Positions 45,801 through 57,777 of a stretch of DNA of 64,000 nt are shown in pieces (positions within the stretch are counted from its first letter, which is position 1; every line of letters starts with the position of its first letter). The stretch is taken from assembly GCA_950097015.1 (NCBI GenBank), contig CATNEN010000039.1:14044501-14108500 (forward strand), read 5' to 3'. The translations under genes were made by a program, and so were the position numbers. The stretch comes from Macrostomum hystrix. Lineage: Eukaryota > Platyhelminthes > Macrostomidae. The notes under the pieces were generated by a model that did not search any database, was not told where the DNA came from, and was given only the letters and a program-made list of their open reading frames with translations.

Positions 45801-46865
45801 AGCTATGGAGCCCAGCGTCTCCACCCTGTTCTCTCTGCGCTCCATCCTGACTACCATGTTCCTCTATGTCACCGGCCTGCTGCCTTTTGTGCCAATCAAA
45901 GACGACTTCTTTGAGCCGCCGATGTTGTCAGCCCTGCTGGAGCTGGAGCCCATCGCTGCAGCCTATCCGACTCGACTCTCTCGCTGCTTGGTCCGTCTGT
46001 TCGATCGGATAATTATGTCGCCTAAACTGATTCATCATCTGCACGAACGGGGCATACCAACCTACGTTTGGGTGCTTAACCAGGAGAGACACTTTTTGCA
46101 AGCCTTCCAGGTGAGGGTCTTTGTAGGCTTTGGTGAACCTAGATAGGTGTTTATGGGACTCACTGGGCTGAGGTCTTTGTAGGGTCCGGTGAGCCTGGAT
46201 GGGTGTTTATGGGAGTTCACTAAACTGAGGTCTTTGTAGGCTCTGGTGAACCTAGATAGGTGTTTATTGGAGTTCACTAAACTGAGGTCTTTGTACAGTA
46301 TGGTGAACCTAGATTGGGGTTCAGACACTGAACTGGGCTGAGGTCTTTGTAGGGTCTAGTGAACCTAGATGGGTGTTTATGGGACTCACTGGGCTGAGGT
46401 CTTTGTAGGGTCTGGTGAGCCTGGATGGGTGTTTATGGGAGTTCACTAAACTGAGGTCTCTGTAGGCTCTGGTGAACCTAGATTGGTGTTTATGGGACTT
46501 CACTGGGCTGAGGTCTTTGTAGGGTCTAGTGAACCTAGATGGGTGTTTATGGGAGAGGTCTTTGTAGGGTCTGGTGAACCTAGATAGGTGTTTATGGGAA
46601 GTCACCTCCGAAGCACGGTGCGAGTATAAAGCACCTGACAATCAGCAAGTCCGGGCTATATATACACACACCAGTGTGAGTGTGTAACCTTTTTTCACAA
46701 TTACATCTGCAGGCCGGATGCGAGGGCATCATGACAGACAAGCCGAAGCTGCTTCGGCATTTCATTGACGCCAATCCCGACTGTCTGACCGCCTACCGTC
46801 GGGCGTGCGATTGGGTGCTCAAGGACTCCGCCGCTGAGACCGCTTCTCGCAGCAAAGCCGACTAG
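42812..46865 (+). CDS. GDPD1-like: GDPD1/3-type glycerophosphodiester phosphodiesterase
   Basis: Exons 42812-43057, 43297-43568, 45747-46110 and 46713-46865 join in phase to 344 aa (human GDPD1 is about 314). Residues 9-23 (AAALTAYGLLSTLLL) form an N-terminal membrane anchor followed by RYPTLLHRRK. The GDPD catalytic core is present: H44-R45-G-G (HISHRGGA), E72 and D74 (MLELDCQITRDGQ) and H87 (VVVAHDND). RRIPLLNEV follows, and a second hydrophobic span (TTMFLYVTGLLPFVPI) is in exon 3. The last exons carry the conserved IPTYVWVLNQE and GIMTDKPKLLRHF. The animal GDPD1/3 group hydrolyses lysophospholipids (lysoPLD activity) at ER-type membranes. A splice-acceptor-like ctctgccgcag ends 11 nt before the ATG. 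Confidence 0.93.
44455..44702. repeat. Minisatellite, 42-bp unit, GDPD intron 2
   Basis: About five copies of tggtccatatctgtttgaag + atggtccttatatgactgaaag. The unit is 14 codons and both strands stay open, but no gene is implied. Confidence 0.92.
44772..45159 (+). mobile_element. SINE-C (tRNA-derived) with 11-bp target duplication
   Basis: Flanked by ttaatagtcct at 44761-44771 and 45160-45170. The head has A box TAGCTCAGTCAG (44780-44791) and a perfect B box GGTTCGATTCC (44824-44834). The acceptor and anticodon stems do not pair well, so it is tRNA-derived rather than a tRNA. The body includes cagctgcaaatgagtaccg, shared in outline with SINE-B. Confidence 0.85.
45597..45725. repeat. Short minisatellite, 20-bp unit, GDPD intron 2
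   Basis: Six copies of ccatttccatagtcagtatg, ending about 20 bp before the exon 3 acceptor. Confidence 0.93.
46111..46615. repeat. Minisatellite, ~60-bp unit, GDPD intron 3
   Basis: About nine copies built on ctgaggtctttgtagggtct + ggtgaacctagatgggtgtttatgg. The first unit starts at the splice donor itself (CAG|GTGAGGGTCTTTGTAGG), so the array occupies the intron from its first base. Confidence 0.92.
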
Positions 46866-47014
46866 AGCCGATTGGAGACTGTCGGAATCGACTTTACTTT
46901 TGATGCTTAAGTAGATTCCATATAGTAACTGCGCCATTACTCTGAGTGAGTGGCATAGACAAAAACTTCTGCTTCTGAATGACACCCTGATTATTACCTA
47001 CTGATCTTCTCAGT
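46866..47014. other. GDPD 3' UTR region
   Basis: Short unique stretch between the stop codon and the 24-bp array. No canonical AATAAA seen, so the transcript end may lie in or beyond the array. Confidence 0.35.
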
Positions 47015-49740
47015 ACTGATCCCCATCATCAGTCCCACACCGATCCCCATCATCAGTCCCACACTGAACCCCATCATCAGTCCCACACTGATCCCCATCA
47101 TCAGACCCACACTGAACCCCATCATCAGACCCACACTGAACCCCATCATCAGTCCCACACTGAACCCCATCATCAGTCCCACACTGAACCCCATCATCAG
47201 TCCCACACTGATCCCCATCATCAGTCCCAAACTGATCCCCATCATCAGTCCCACACTGAACCCCATCATCAGTCCCACACTGATCCCCATCATCAGTCCC
47301 ACACTGATCCCCATCATCAGTCCCACCTTGATCCCCATCATCAGTCCCACACTGAACCCCATCATCAGTCCCACACTGAACCCCATCATCAGTCCCACAC
47401 TGAACCCCATCATCAGTCCCACACTGATCCCCATCATCAGTCCCAAACTGATCCCCATCATCAGTCCCACACTGAACCCCATCATCAGTCCCACACTGAT
47501 CCCCATCATCAGTCCCACACTGATCCCCATCATCAGTCCCACCTTGATCCCCATCATCAGTCCCACACTGAACCCCATCATCAGACCCACACTGAACCCC
47601 ATCATCAGTCCCAAACTGATCCCCATCATCAGACCCACACTGATCCCCATCATCAGTCCCACACTGAACCCCATCATCAGTCCCACACTGAACCCCATCA
47701 TCAGACCCACACTGAACCCCATCATCAGACCCACACTGAACCCCATCATCAGTCCCACACTGAACCCCATCATCAGACCCACACTGAACCCCATCATCAG
47801 ACCCACACTGAACCCCATCATCAGACCCACACTGAACCCCATCATCAGTCCCACACTGAACCCCATCATCAGTCCCACACTGAACCCCATCATCAGTCCC
47901 ACACTGATCCCCATCATCAGTCCCAAACTGATCCCCATCATCAGTCCCACACTGAACCCCATCATCAGTCCCACACTGATCCCCATCATCAGTCCCACAC
48001 TGATCCCCATCATCAGTCCCACCTTGATCCCCATCATCAGTCCCACACTGAACCCCATCATCAGTCCCACACTGAACCCCATCATCAGTCCCACACTGAA
48101 CCCCATCATCAGTCCCACACTGATCCCCATCATCAGTCCCAAACTGATCCCCATCATCAGTCCCACACTGAACCCCATCATCAGTCCCACACTGATCCCC
48201 ATCATCAGTCCCACACTGATCCCCATCATCAGTCCCACCTTGATCCCCATCATCAGTCCCACACTGAACCCCATCATCAGTCCCACACTGAACCCCATCA
48301 TCAGTCCCACACTGAACCCCATCATCAGTCCCACACTGAACCCCATCATCAGTCCCACACTGAACCCCATCATCAGTCCCACACTGAACCCCATCATCAG
48401 TCCCACACTGAACCCCATCATCAGTCCCACACTGAACCCCATCATCAGTCCCACACTGAACCCCATCATCAGTCCCACACTGAACCCCATCATCAGTCCC
48501 ACACTGATCCCCATCATCAGTCCCACACTGAACCCCATCATCAGTCCCACACTGAACCCCATCATCAGTCCCACACTGAACCCCATCATCAGTCCCACAC
48601 TGAACCCCATCATCAGACCCACACTGATCCCCATCATCAGTCCCACACTGAACCCCATCATCAGTCCCACACTGATCCCCATCATCAGTCCCACACTGAA
48701 CCCCATCATCAGTCCCAAACTGATCCCCATCATCAGTCCCACACTGAACCCCATCATCAGTCCCAAACTGATCCCCATCATCAGTCCCACACTGAACCCC
48801 ATCATTAGTCCCAAACTGATCCCCATCATCAGTCCCACACTGAACCCCATCATCAGTCCCACACTGAACCCCATCATCAGTCCCAAACTGATCCCCATCA
48901 TCAGTCCCACACTGAACCCCATCATCAGTCCCACACTGATCCCCATCATCAGACCCACACTGAACCCCATCATCAGTCCCACACTGAACCCCATCATCAG
49001 TCCCACACTGATCCCCATCATCAGACCCACACTGAACCCCATCATCAGTCCCACACTGAACCCCATCATCAGTCCCACACTGAACCCCATCATCAGTCCC
49101 AAACTGATCCCCATCATCAGTCCCACACTGAACCCCATCATCAGTCCCACACTGAACCCCATCATCAGTCCCAAACTGATCCCCATCATCAGACCCACAC
49201 TGAACCCATCATCAGTCCCACACTGATCCCCATCATCAGACCCACACTGAACCCCATCATCAGTCCCAAACTGATCCCCATCATCAGACCCACACTGATC
49301 CCCATCATCAGTCCCACACTGAACCCCATCATCAGTCCCACACTGAACCCCATCATCAGACCCACACTGAACCCCATCATCAGACCCACACTGAACCCCA
49401 TCATCAGTCCCACACTGAACCCCATCATCAGACCCACACTGAACCCCATCATCAGACCCACACTGAACCCCATCATCAGACCCACACTGAACCCCATCAT
49501 CAGTCCCACACTGAACCCCATCATCAGACCCACACTGAACCCCATCATCAGACCCACACTGAACCCCATCATCAGTCCCACACTGAACCCCATCATCAGA
49601 CCCACACTGAACCCCATCATCAGACCCACACTGAACCCCATCATCAGACCCACACTGAACCCCATCATCAGACCCACACTGAACCCCATCATCAGACCCA
49701 CACTGAACCCCATCATCAGACCCACACTGATCCCCATCAT
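47015..49740. repeat. Large minisatellite, 24-bp unit
   Basis: About 113 copies of cccatcatcagtcccacact + gaac, with tgat, aaac, agac and cttg variants. Blocks of 9 units (216 bp) marked by the rare accttgatcc variant recur (about 47323/47540 and 48020/48236). A 24-bp unit is exactly 8 codons and lacks stops in several frames. Frames of over 600 codons therefore run on both strands (GLMMGFSV-type on minus, NPIISPTL-type on plus). I see no initiation context or unique sequence to support a gene. Confidence 0.97.
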
Positions 49741-50110
49741 TGGTCCGATTTAGTCTATAACTAACAGAAACTTATAAAATACTATTTATAGCCTCAGTTA
49801 AAGTTGACAATAACTAAAAAAATGCTAGCAGTTTTTCTACCTTATAGGTATATGCTTTTTGCATCTTTTTCTCAACTTGCCCACTGTTACCTCCAATGAC
49901 AGTAGTTGATTATTTTATCGAACCTAAACACAGATTTACAGTATAGATTTTCCTCTTTCTTAATTGAAAAAATTGTAATTTGCCGCCTTATTTTGCTTAC
50001 CACAAGCTTTTCTTGTCATGGCCCGTAGACAGACTCATACTGACGACACCTTCCGTGACAACTGACGGCTGCGTTCGCCTAGCTGTTTGCGCACCCGTAA
50101 TTTAAAACAC
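49741..50110. other. Intergenic, no gene seen
   Basis: Unique AT-rich DNA between two arrays. Confidence 0.4.
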
Positions 50111-50111
50111 T

Positions 50112-50850
50112 TATCCACAGATCAGCCTGCTAGAGGGTGTCAGATACCACAGATCAGCCTGCTAGAGGGTGTCAGATACCACAGATCAGCCTGCTAGAGG
50201 GTGTCAGATCCCACAGATCAGCCTGCTAGAGGGTGTCAGATCCCACAGATCAGCCTGCTAGAGGGTGTCAGATCCTACTTATCAGCCTGCTAGAGGGTGT
50301 CAGATCCCACAGATCAGCCTGCTAGAGGGTGTCAGATCCCACTTATCAACCTGCTAGATGGTGTCAGATCCCACAGATCAGCCTGCTAGAGGGTGTCAGA
50401 TACCACTGATCAGCCTGCTAGAGGGTGTCAGATCCCACAGATCAGCCTGCTAGAGGATTCAGATCCCACTTATCAACCTGCTAGAGGGTGTCAGATCCCA
50501 CAGATCAGCCTGCTAGAGGGTGTCAGATCCTACTTATCAGCCTGCTAGAGGGTGTCAGATCCTACTTATCAGCCTGCTAGAGGGTGTCAGATCCTACTTA
50601 TCAGCCTGCTAGAGGGTGTCAGATACCACTGATCAGCCTGCTAGAGGGTGTCAGATCCCACTTATCAACCTGCTAGAGGGTGTCAGATCCTACTTATCAA
50701 CCTGCTAGAGGGTGTCAGATCCCACTTATCAACCTGCTAGAGGGTGTCAGATCCCACTTATCAACCTGCTAGAGGGTGTCAGATCCCACTTATCAACCTG
50801 CTAGAGGGTGTCAGATCCTACTTATCAACCTGCTAGAGGGTGTCAAGAGG
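50112..50850. repeat. Minisatellite, 32-bp unit
   Basis: About 23 copies of cagcctgctagagggtgtca + gatcccacagat, with a second type carrying cttatcaacc that becomes dominant to the right. Confidence 0.95.
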
Positions 50851-52606
50851 CTATCAAATCCTCTATTTCAGCTTCCTGTGTCTCACTCTTTCAGACGGCA
50901 GTGCCCCACGTTTTCAATTCTTTGCATCCCTTAGCTCTGCGCAGTCAATACTATTCGGAAAACGAATGCTTCCACGTAAAATATTTGGTCTATTATCTAT
51001 ATTGGCTTTGTGTCTCATCTACAGTGGACTAGGCTGAGTTGTGCTTATTTAATTGCTTTTCTCGAACACCCCTACAACTTGCTCATTCATTTATCAAGTG
51101 CTAGTCAACTCTAATTTTTCACCTACAATTTTTCTGCAATCGAATAATAATTCTTTTTTATTTTTAACTTTTGATTTTATTATGCGCGCCACAACCTACT
51201 CACTGTAATCATACTAGTATCATAGTAGCTATATCATTTTTTAGGTTTTGAAATAACGTTCTGCTATGGCTATAGTAACTGGAGTTCGCAAATTGGCTCT
51301 TTAAAATTCCTATCAGATTTGTTTATTTGTTTCAATTTAGAAATCTGCATAACCTGTAGCCCAGAGCTATCCACTTTTTTACTGTTTTTCGTGCTCTTAG
51401 TAACTTAGCTCTATTGTCTTCTGTCAGACCGCGATAAAAATATAAAACAAATATAATTGAATTGAGATAGACAATGGTTTGTTTATAATTGCTTTTTGTT
51501 TGCAAGACACAATCGACCTTTAGTTTTAAGCTTTAAGCCAAATGTGGTCATTTTCGTGTACCAAGAAAATTATTTCTCTCTGGTGGCCAAGCCCACACGC
51601 AGCGCCGTCTGCGGTGCATTCGCTAGCCGAGAGGTGTTTGACTCACGCCACGCTCTCGCACCTCCCCGCGCTCAATTCAAAAAGAACTTTTAAAAATAAT
51701 GTTGTTTATGCATCTTTTCTCGCCGCATTTCATTTTGCGAGACGCTAAACCACTAGATTATGTTGTACTAGCAGCTTAAAAACTGTATATTTATATTCTT
51801 GATGCGAAAGATACTTACTGAAACTGGGACACACGACGTGAAAATGATGCCTGTTAAATCCATGTTAAAAACGCATGTCCTAAACTGTTTGAATTCCATG
51901 GACTATGTGACCAACATCAGCTACATAATTCGTATTCCGAGAGCCTCAATATTGCAGATGTAGTTTGCTAACTCAAGCCTATGCGAGGCAACGAATGGGA
52001 TAAATATGCATCGACTTGATCTACATACATCTACATGGAAATTTATGTTAGTGAAACGATCTACTGGGCTATTAACTATCCAGTTGATTGTTTTAATGTT
52101 TCTGTTGTTATACATATATACCAAGTATGGACGCATTTTTGTCGCCATGAATATATTACTTGGCTTAAAGTTCGTAAACCTAAGAGTAAAGAATAGTTTA
52201 AGCATAGTTACGTATTGAAGCCAAGGACCACTAGAAGAAGATCTTCTATGGTCCTTGATTGAAGCGACATTTCTTATTGAAACCGCCATGTTTGTATAAT
52301 GCAGCAAACAGGCTGTAAATTTAAATATCGCATAAGGAATTCGTATAAGGAATGTACGAGCAAGTTGGAGTGTACTTTTCTACTATTTGTGTAAATATAT
52401 TGTTATACTGTTCCAGCATATAAACCAATCAGAGAATGACATATCGCTATTACAATTTAATATACGTGCCACGACAATCCAGCGAAATCTACGTATTTTA
52501 TTATCGTGACCAGTTTAACCTAAAGCGTCCTTAATTAGAAGTCATAACTTACGTATTTGCTCAAGAAACACAGATCTTTAGTACTATTCAGTTTAAGCAG
52601 AACAAC
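50851..52606. other. Intergenic upstream of PDI, no gene seen
   Basis: AT-rich DNA. A near-perfect hairpin lies at 52222-52257. Open frames at 50808-51037 and 51496-51748 lack domains and were not accepted. Confidence 0.4.
52222..52257. repeat. Near-perfect hairpin
   Basis: caaggaccactagaaga pairs with tcttctatggtccttg across a 3-base turn with one bulged base. About 350 bp upstream of the PDI start codon. Role unknown. Confidence 0.6.
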
Positions 52607-55600
52607 ATGCATATTGTTTTTCACGTTACTGCTTTCCTTGTATTCGGCTTTGTGTCCAATATCGCTGCATCTGATGTGTTAGTTTTTACTGACGCCAATT
52701 TTGACTCAAACATAAAGCAGCATGAAGTGATTCTAGTAGAGTTTTATGCACCCTGGTAAGTATATTGATATAATCTGTGTTTACTGGTTTACATTTAAGT
52801 TTAAATATAAGTTCACAGCAAAATCATATAAGTTTTTCTACTGTATGTAAATTAACTTCAGAAAATCCATGAGCTGACAAATTACTTATCACATGCATCA
52901 CAGTACTATACAGAATATCTTTTATTATACAACACAATATAATATTGTATACATATTTACAATTTTCTTTACATTTTATAGAGGTAAAATATATTTCTAT
53001 GCACAAAAAGTATCTTAAAACATACACTTTCTTTTGAATTGGAATCCTAATGTTTTCACTATAATTATCTTAATTTTTGATATTTTAATTTGTTGTACAA
53101 CCACATATAATATTGTATAAATATTTACTATTCTGTATACATTTTATGGAAGAAAAAAGTATTTCTATGCCTAAAAATGTACCCTAAATCATACCTTTTC
53201 TTTTTATTTGGAATCCTAAAGTTTAAAATTTAATTATGTAATTTAAATTTATGTATTTTGATTTTTGCATAATAATTCTATCAGAAATTATTAAGCCATT
53301 TAATATTTTTCTTTATTTTTTATTTAAGAAAGTATTGCTGATAAACTAATTTTCTGTTTAAAATGATCAAAATGTCTAACTTGACATTTTCTTAAAATAT
53401 TTAAACTTTTCGAATCTGCAACAGAATTCTATTGCTGACAATATGATTCATAGACATTTTTATTTACAAATTTTTATGTTAATTATATCCTCTCTCTAAT
53501 AGGAAAAGCTTTATATATAAGTTTCTTGTCATAAAAAGGCACTTTATTTAAATTTTTAGAAACAATACAGTTTATTTTTATAAAATTACTTCATACTTGT
53601 TTATAAAAATACATACTTCATAGTACTAATTACTGAATGTTTCAGTAATTACATTATATTATTTTGTATTTAAATTGCTACTCTAGTATTTCGTGTTTCA
53701 AGCACTCGTCTTATCTTCATCTCCTTATTTATTAAATTCTTGCTATTTAGTTTTTTCTATTCAATTTTACAAAGTGAAAAGATTTATTTTTGTAACAAAA
53801 TGATTTTGTTTAAACAAATGAAAACAAACTAGAAGATCGGGTAACAGAAATCATAGTTTTGAATCGTCATATTCTCAGTGCATTATCAATTATTTTAACA
53901 GGTGTGGCCACTGTCAGCGACTGGCACCTGAGTATGAGACCGCAGCCACCAGGCTAAAGGACGTACCTGTGCCACTAGCCAAAGTGGACTGCACAGCTGA
54001 GACTGGAGTCTGCGGCAGATTCGGAGTCAGCGGCTATCCGACTCTGAAAATTTTCAAAGGAGGCGAGTTCAGCAGCGACTACCAGGTGAGTGGGACAATA
54101 TTTTGAATCTTGTTGTTATGTCTTTGATATCTCATTTAGTTTTAGTTTTCGTTTTAAAACCTTTAACTGTTACCTGTCTTTGAGATCCATTGATCTTTAC
54201 CTTGAGTATACCACATTGCCCAGATCATCTCATCTCAATAGCATACTCAATCCGCCAGGGACCCCGCGACGCTGATGGCATAGTGAAATACATGAAATCG
54301 AAAGCCGGCCCGACATCGCGCCAGCTAGCAACCGATGCTGACTATGAGCGACTGCTCGACGGAGTTGAGCCATTTGTTGCCGGCTTCTTTGCCGACGAAG
54401 CATCGACGGCTTACAGGGTCTTCAAGCAGGTGAGCGTGTCCTCGGCGGCATTGAATGCAGCCATCCGCGCTTCTCACGTCCACTAACTTAGCTGTCTCAT
54501 TTTATTTTGTGAAATTATTATTAAACTTTTGTTCTATAGATTAGCCATTCACTTTCATCCCATAGTAAAGATTAAGCCTCCACTTTTATCCATAGTCTAT
54601 TGAGATATCTGATAGCCTATATAGATATCCCATAGATTTCCCATAGATGGATATCTCATAGGATTGCATAGGATTCCAATTGCATAGATTAGCAATCCAC
54701 TTTGTCTCATAGCATAGATTAGCAATCCACTTTGTCTCATAGCATAGATTAGCAATCCACTTTGTCCCATAGCATAGATTAGCAATCCACTTTGTCCCAT
54801 AGCATAGATTAGCAATCCACTTTGTCCCATAGCATAGATTAGCAATCCACTGTTGTCCGATCTGATATTTTTCAACACATGCTGCCTTCAAAATCTTCCA
54901 AACACAGGCCTCCGGCTCTCTAATGGAGGACTTCACCTTCGCTCACAGCCTGTCCTCCGAGCTAAACGCCCGCCTCGGTTTTGACACGGACCGCATCCTA
55001 GTTGTCAGGCCGAACAAGCTGCGAAGCAAGTTCGAGCCGGACACTGAGGCCTACGCTGGATCCATGGATGCCGACACTCTGAAGCAGTGGATTGGCGCCA
55101 ATATGTGAGAGCTACATTTCTGATAGATGCCTTCAAATAGCACTCATTTCCATCCGTCCCCATTCTATACGATCCGCCCCCATTCGATTTCATCCGCCCC
55201 CATTCTATTCCATCCGCCCCCCCATTCTATAACATCTGCCCCCCATTCTATAACATCCGCCCCCCATTCTATAACATCCGCCCCCCTTCTATAACATCCG
55301 CCCCCCATTCTATAACATCCGCCCCCCTTCTATAACATCCGCCCCCCCATTCTATAACATCCGCCCCCCTTCTATAACATCCGCCCCCCATTCTATAACA
55401 CCCGCCCCCCATTCTATAACATCCGCCCCCCTTCTATAACATCCGCCCCCCTTCTATAACATCCACCCCCATTCGATTTCATCCGCCCCCATTCTATAAA
55501 ACCCACCCTCATTCGATTCCATCCGCCCCCATTCGATTCCTTCCGCCCCCATTCGATTCCATCCACCCCATTCTATAACATCCGCCCCCCATTCTATAAC

Positions 55601-57777
55601 ATCCGCCCCCCATTCTATAACATCCGCCCCCCATTCTATAACATCCGCCCCCCATTCTATAACATCCGCCCCCCATTCTATAACATCCATCCTCATTCTA
55701 TTTTAAACGCCCCCATTCGATTCCACCCGCCCCCCATTCTATAACATCCGCCCCCCATTCTATAACATCCGCCCCCCATTCTATAACATCCGCCCCCCAT
55801 TCTATAACATCCGCCCCCCATTCTATAACATCCGCCCCCCATTCTATAACATCCGCCCCCCATTCTATAACATCCGCCCCCCATTCTATAACATCCGCCC
55901 CCCATTCTATAACATCCGCCCCCCATTCTATAACATCCACCCCCCCATTCTATAACATCCATCCTCATTCTATTTTAAACGCCCCCATTCGATTCCACCC
56001 GCCCCCCATTCTATAACATCCGCCCCCCATTCTATAACATCCGCCCCCCATTCTATAACATCCGCCCCCCATTCTATAACATCCGCCCCCATTCGATTTC
56101 ATCCGCCCCCATTCTATTCCATCCGCCCCCCTTCTATAACATCCGCCCCCATTCTATAACATCCGCCCCATTCGATTCCATCCGCCCCCATTCGATTCCA
56201 CCCGCTCCCCATTCTATTACATACGCCCCCATTCTATAACATCCGCCCCCATTCGATTCCATCCGCCCCCAATGGATTTCACTTTCATTTTCCGTTTCTT
56301 TTTGACAGCTACGGCCTAGCCGGGCTTCGCACTGCCAACAACGGCAAGTACTTTGGCGGCAGCGGCCTCTCGCTAATCACCGCGTTTTTCTCCGTCGACT
56401 ACCAGCGCAATGCCAAGGGGACAAACTACTGGCGCAACCGGGTGATGAAGATTGCCAAAAAGCACTCAGCATTCGGCCTGAGATTCTGCATCGCCAACAC
56501 GGCCGCCCTGAAGCACGAGCTCAGCGAGTTCGGAGTACAGTCGCCTGACGAGCACAAGGTTGTGGTGACCGCCCTCGACGCCAAGGGACGGAAATTCGTC
56601 ATGGCCGACGATTTCAGGTTGAGTAGAGTTCTCCGCTTCCGTCAAGAATTTTAAGTTTTACGCCCCCTAACCTACTCTTAAATTACGAGATTTCCGCCCC
56701 CATAACCTAATCCCAAATTAAGAGATTTCCGACCCTAACCTATTCCCGAATATCGAGATTTCCGCCCCCCTAACCTACTCCCGAATATCGAGATTTCCGC
56801 CCCCCTAACCTACTCCCGAATATCGAGATTTCCGCCCCATAACCTACTCCCAAATTACCAGTTTTCTGCCCCCCCAAACCTAATCCCAAATTACGAGTTT
56901 TCCGCCCCCTAACATACTCCCGAATATCGAGATTTCCGCCCCCTAACCTACTCCGAAAATACCAGTTTTCTGCCTCCCTAACCTAATCCCAAATTACGAG
57001 ATTTCTGCCCTATATTCTACTCCAGAATATCGACATTTCCGCCCCTAACCTACTCCCAAATATATCGAGATTGCCGCCCCCTAACCTACTCCCAAATATA
57101 TCGAGATTGCCGCCCCCTAACCTACTCCCAAATATATCGAGATTTCCGCCCCCTAACCTACTCCCAAATATATCGAGATTTCCGCCCCCTAACCTACTCC
57201 CAAATATATCGAGATTTCCGCCCCCTAACCTACTCCCAAATTACCAGTTTTCTGCCCCTCTAAACGTTCCTACTTTATCTTTCCCATCAGCCCGGAGTCA
57301 TTCGACGCTTTCTTGACCGACCTAGTCGCCGACAAGCTGACCCCCTACCTGAAGTCGGAGCCGGTGCCGGAGTCCCAGCCGGACCCTGTCAAGGTTGTCG
57401 TTGCTAAAAGCTTCGACTCGATTGTCAACGACCCCACCAAGGACGTCCTTATCGAGTTCTACGCGCCCTGGTGCGGACATTGCAAGAGTCTGGCGCCAAA
57501 GTATGACGAATTGGCTCAGAAACTCGCCAATGAGCCTGATATTGTGATAGCCAAGATGGACGCCACCGCCAACGATGTACCTCAGCCCTACAATGTGCGC
57601 GGATTCCCAACAATCTACTTCGCTCCAAAAGGCGACAAATCCAATCCGAAAGCCTACGAGGGTGCCAGAGAGGTAGCGGATTTCGTCAACTACCTGGCTA
57701 GGGAGGCCACTGATGAGCTGCTCGGCTTCGACAGATCCGGCAACGCCAAGAAGACACCTGGCAAGCAGGAGCTGTAA
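52607..57777 (+). CDS. PDIA3-like: ERp57/PDIA3-type protein disulfide isomerase
   Basis: Six exons, 52607-52755, 53902-54085, 54259-54429, 54908-55104, 56309-56617 and 57291-57777, join in phase to 498 aa (human PDIA3 505). Residues 1-22 are a signal peptide ([22 protein letters not shown]). The order is a-b-b'-a'. The first thioredoxin active site WCGHC is at residues 50-54, split by intron 1 within the Trp codon; the second is at 397-401. cis-Pro loops are GYPTLKIF and GFPTIYF. The b/b' part keeps [21 protein letters not shown], and KSEPVPES and [10 protein letters not shown] are PDIA3 signatures. The C-terminus KQEL is a KDEL-type ER-retention signal, unlike the QEDL of human ERp57. It should catalyse disulfide formation and isomerisation in the ER, in that family with calnexin and calreticulin. 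Confidence 0.95.
52756..53901 (+). other. PDI intron 1, AT-rich without array
   Basis: The 1146-bp first intron is AT-rich and is one of the few long introns here that lacks a tandem array. No embedded gene seen. Confidence 0.7.
54640..54862. repeat. Minisatellite, 30-bp unit, PDI intron 3
   Basis: About six copies of atagcatagattagcaatcc + actttgtctc, ending about 45 bp before the exon 4 acceptor. Confidence 0.94.
55140..56275. repeat. Minisatellite, 20-21-bp C-rich unit, PDI intron 4
   Basis: About 54 copies of ccgccccccattctataaca + t, with cattcgattccatccgcc variants at the edges. A block at about 55680-55735 recurs at about 55960-56010. Each unit has C5-C7 on the sense strand. Ends about 33 bp before the acceptor. 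Confidence 0.96.
56660..57258. repeat. Minisatellite, ~33-38-bp unit, PDI intron 5
   Basis: About 17 copies of cctaacctactcccaaat + atatcgagatttccgcccc of varying length; the five rightmost are nearly identical. Ends about 30 bp before the exon 6 acceptor. Confidence 0.94.

Noticed and set aside
46994-49740. Open frames of 734 (minus) and 632 codons (plus) as giant repeat proteins
   Set aside because: They coincide with a 24-bp minisatellite that is open on both strands, with no unique flanking domain or splice support.
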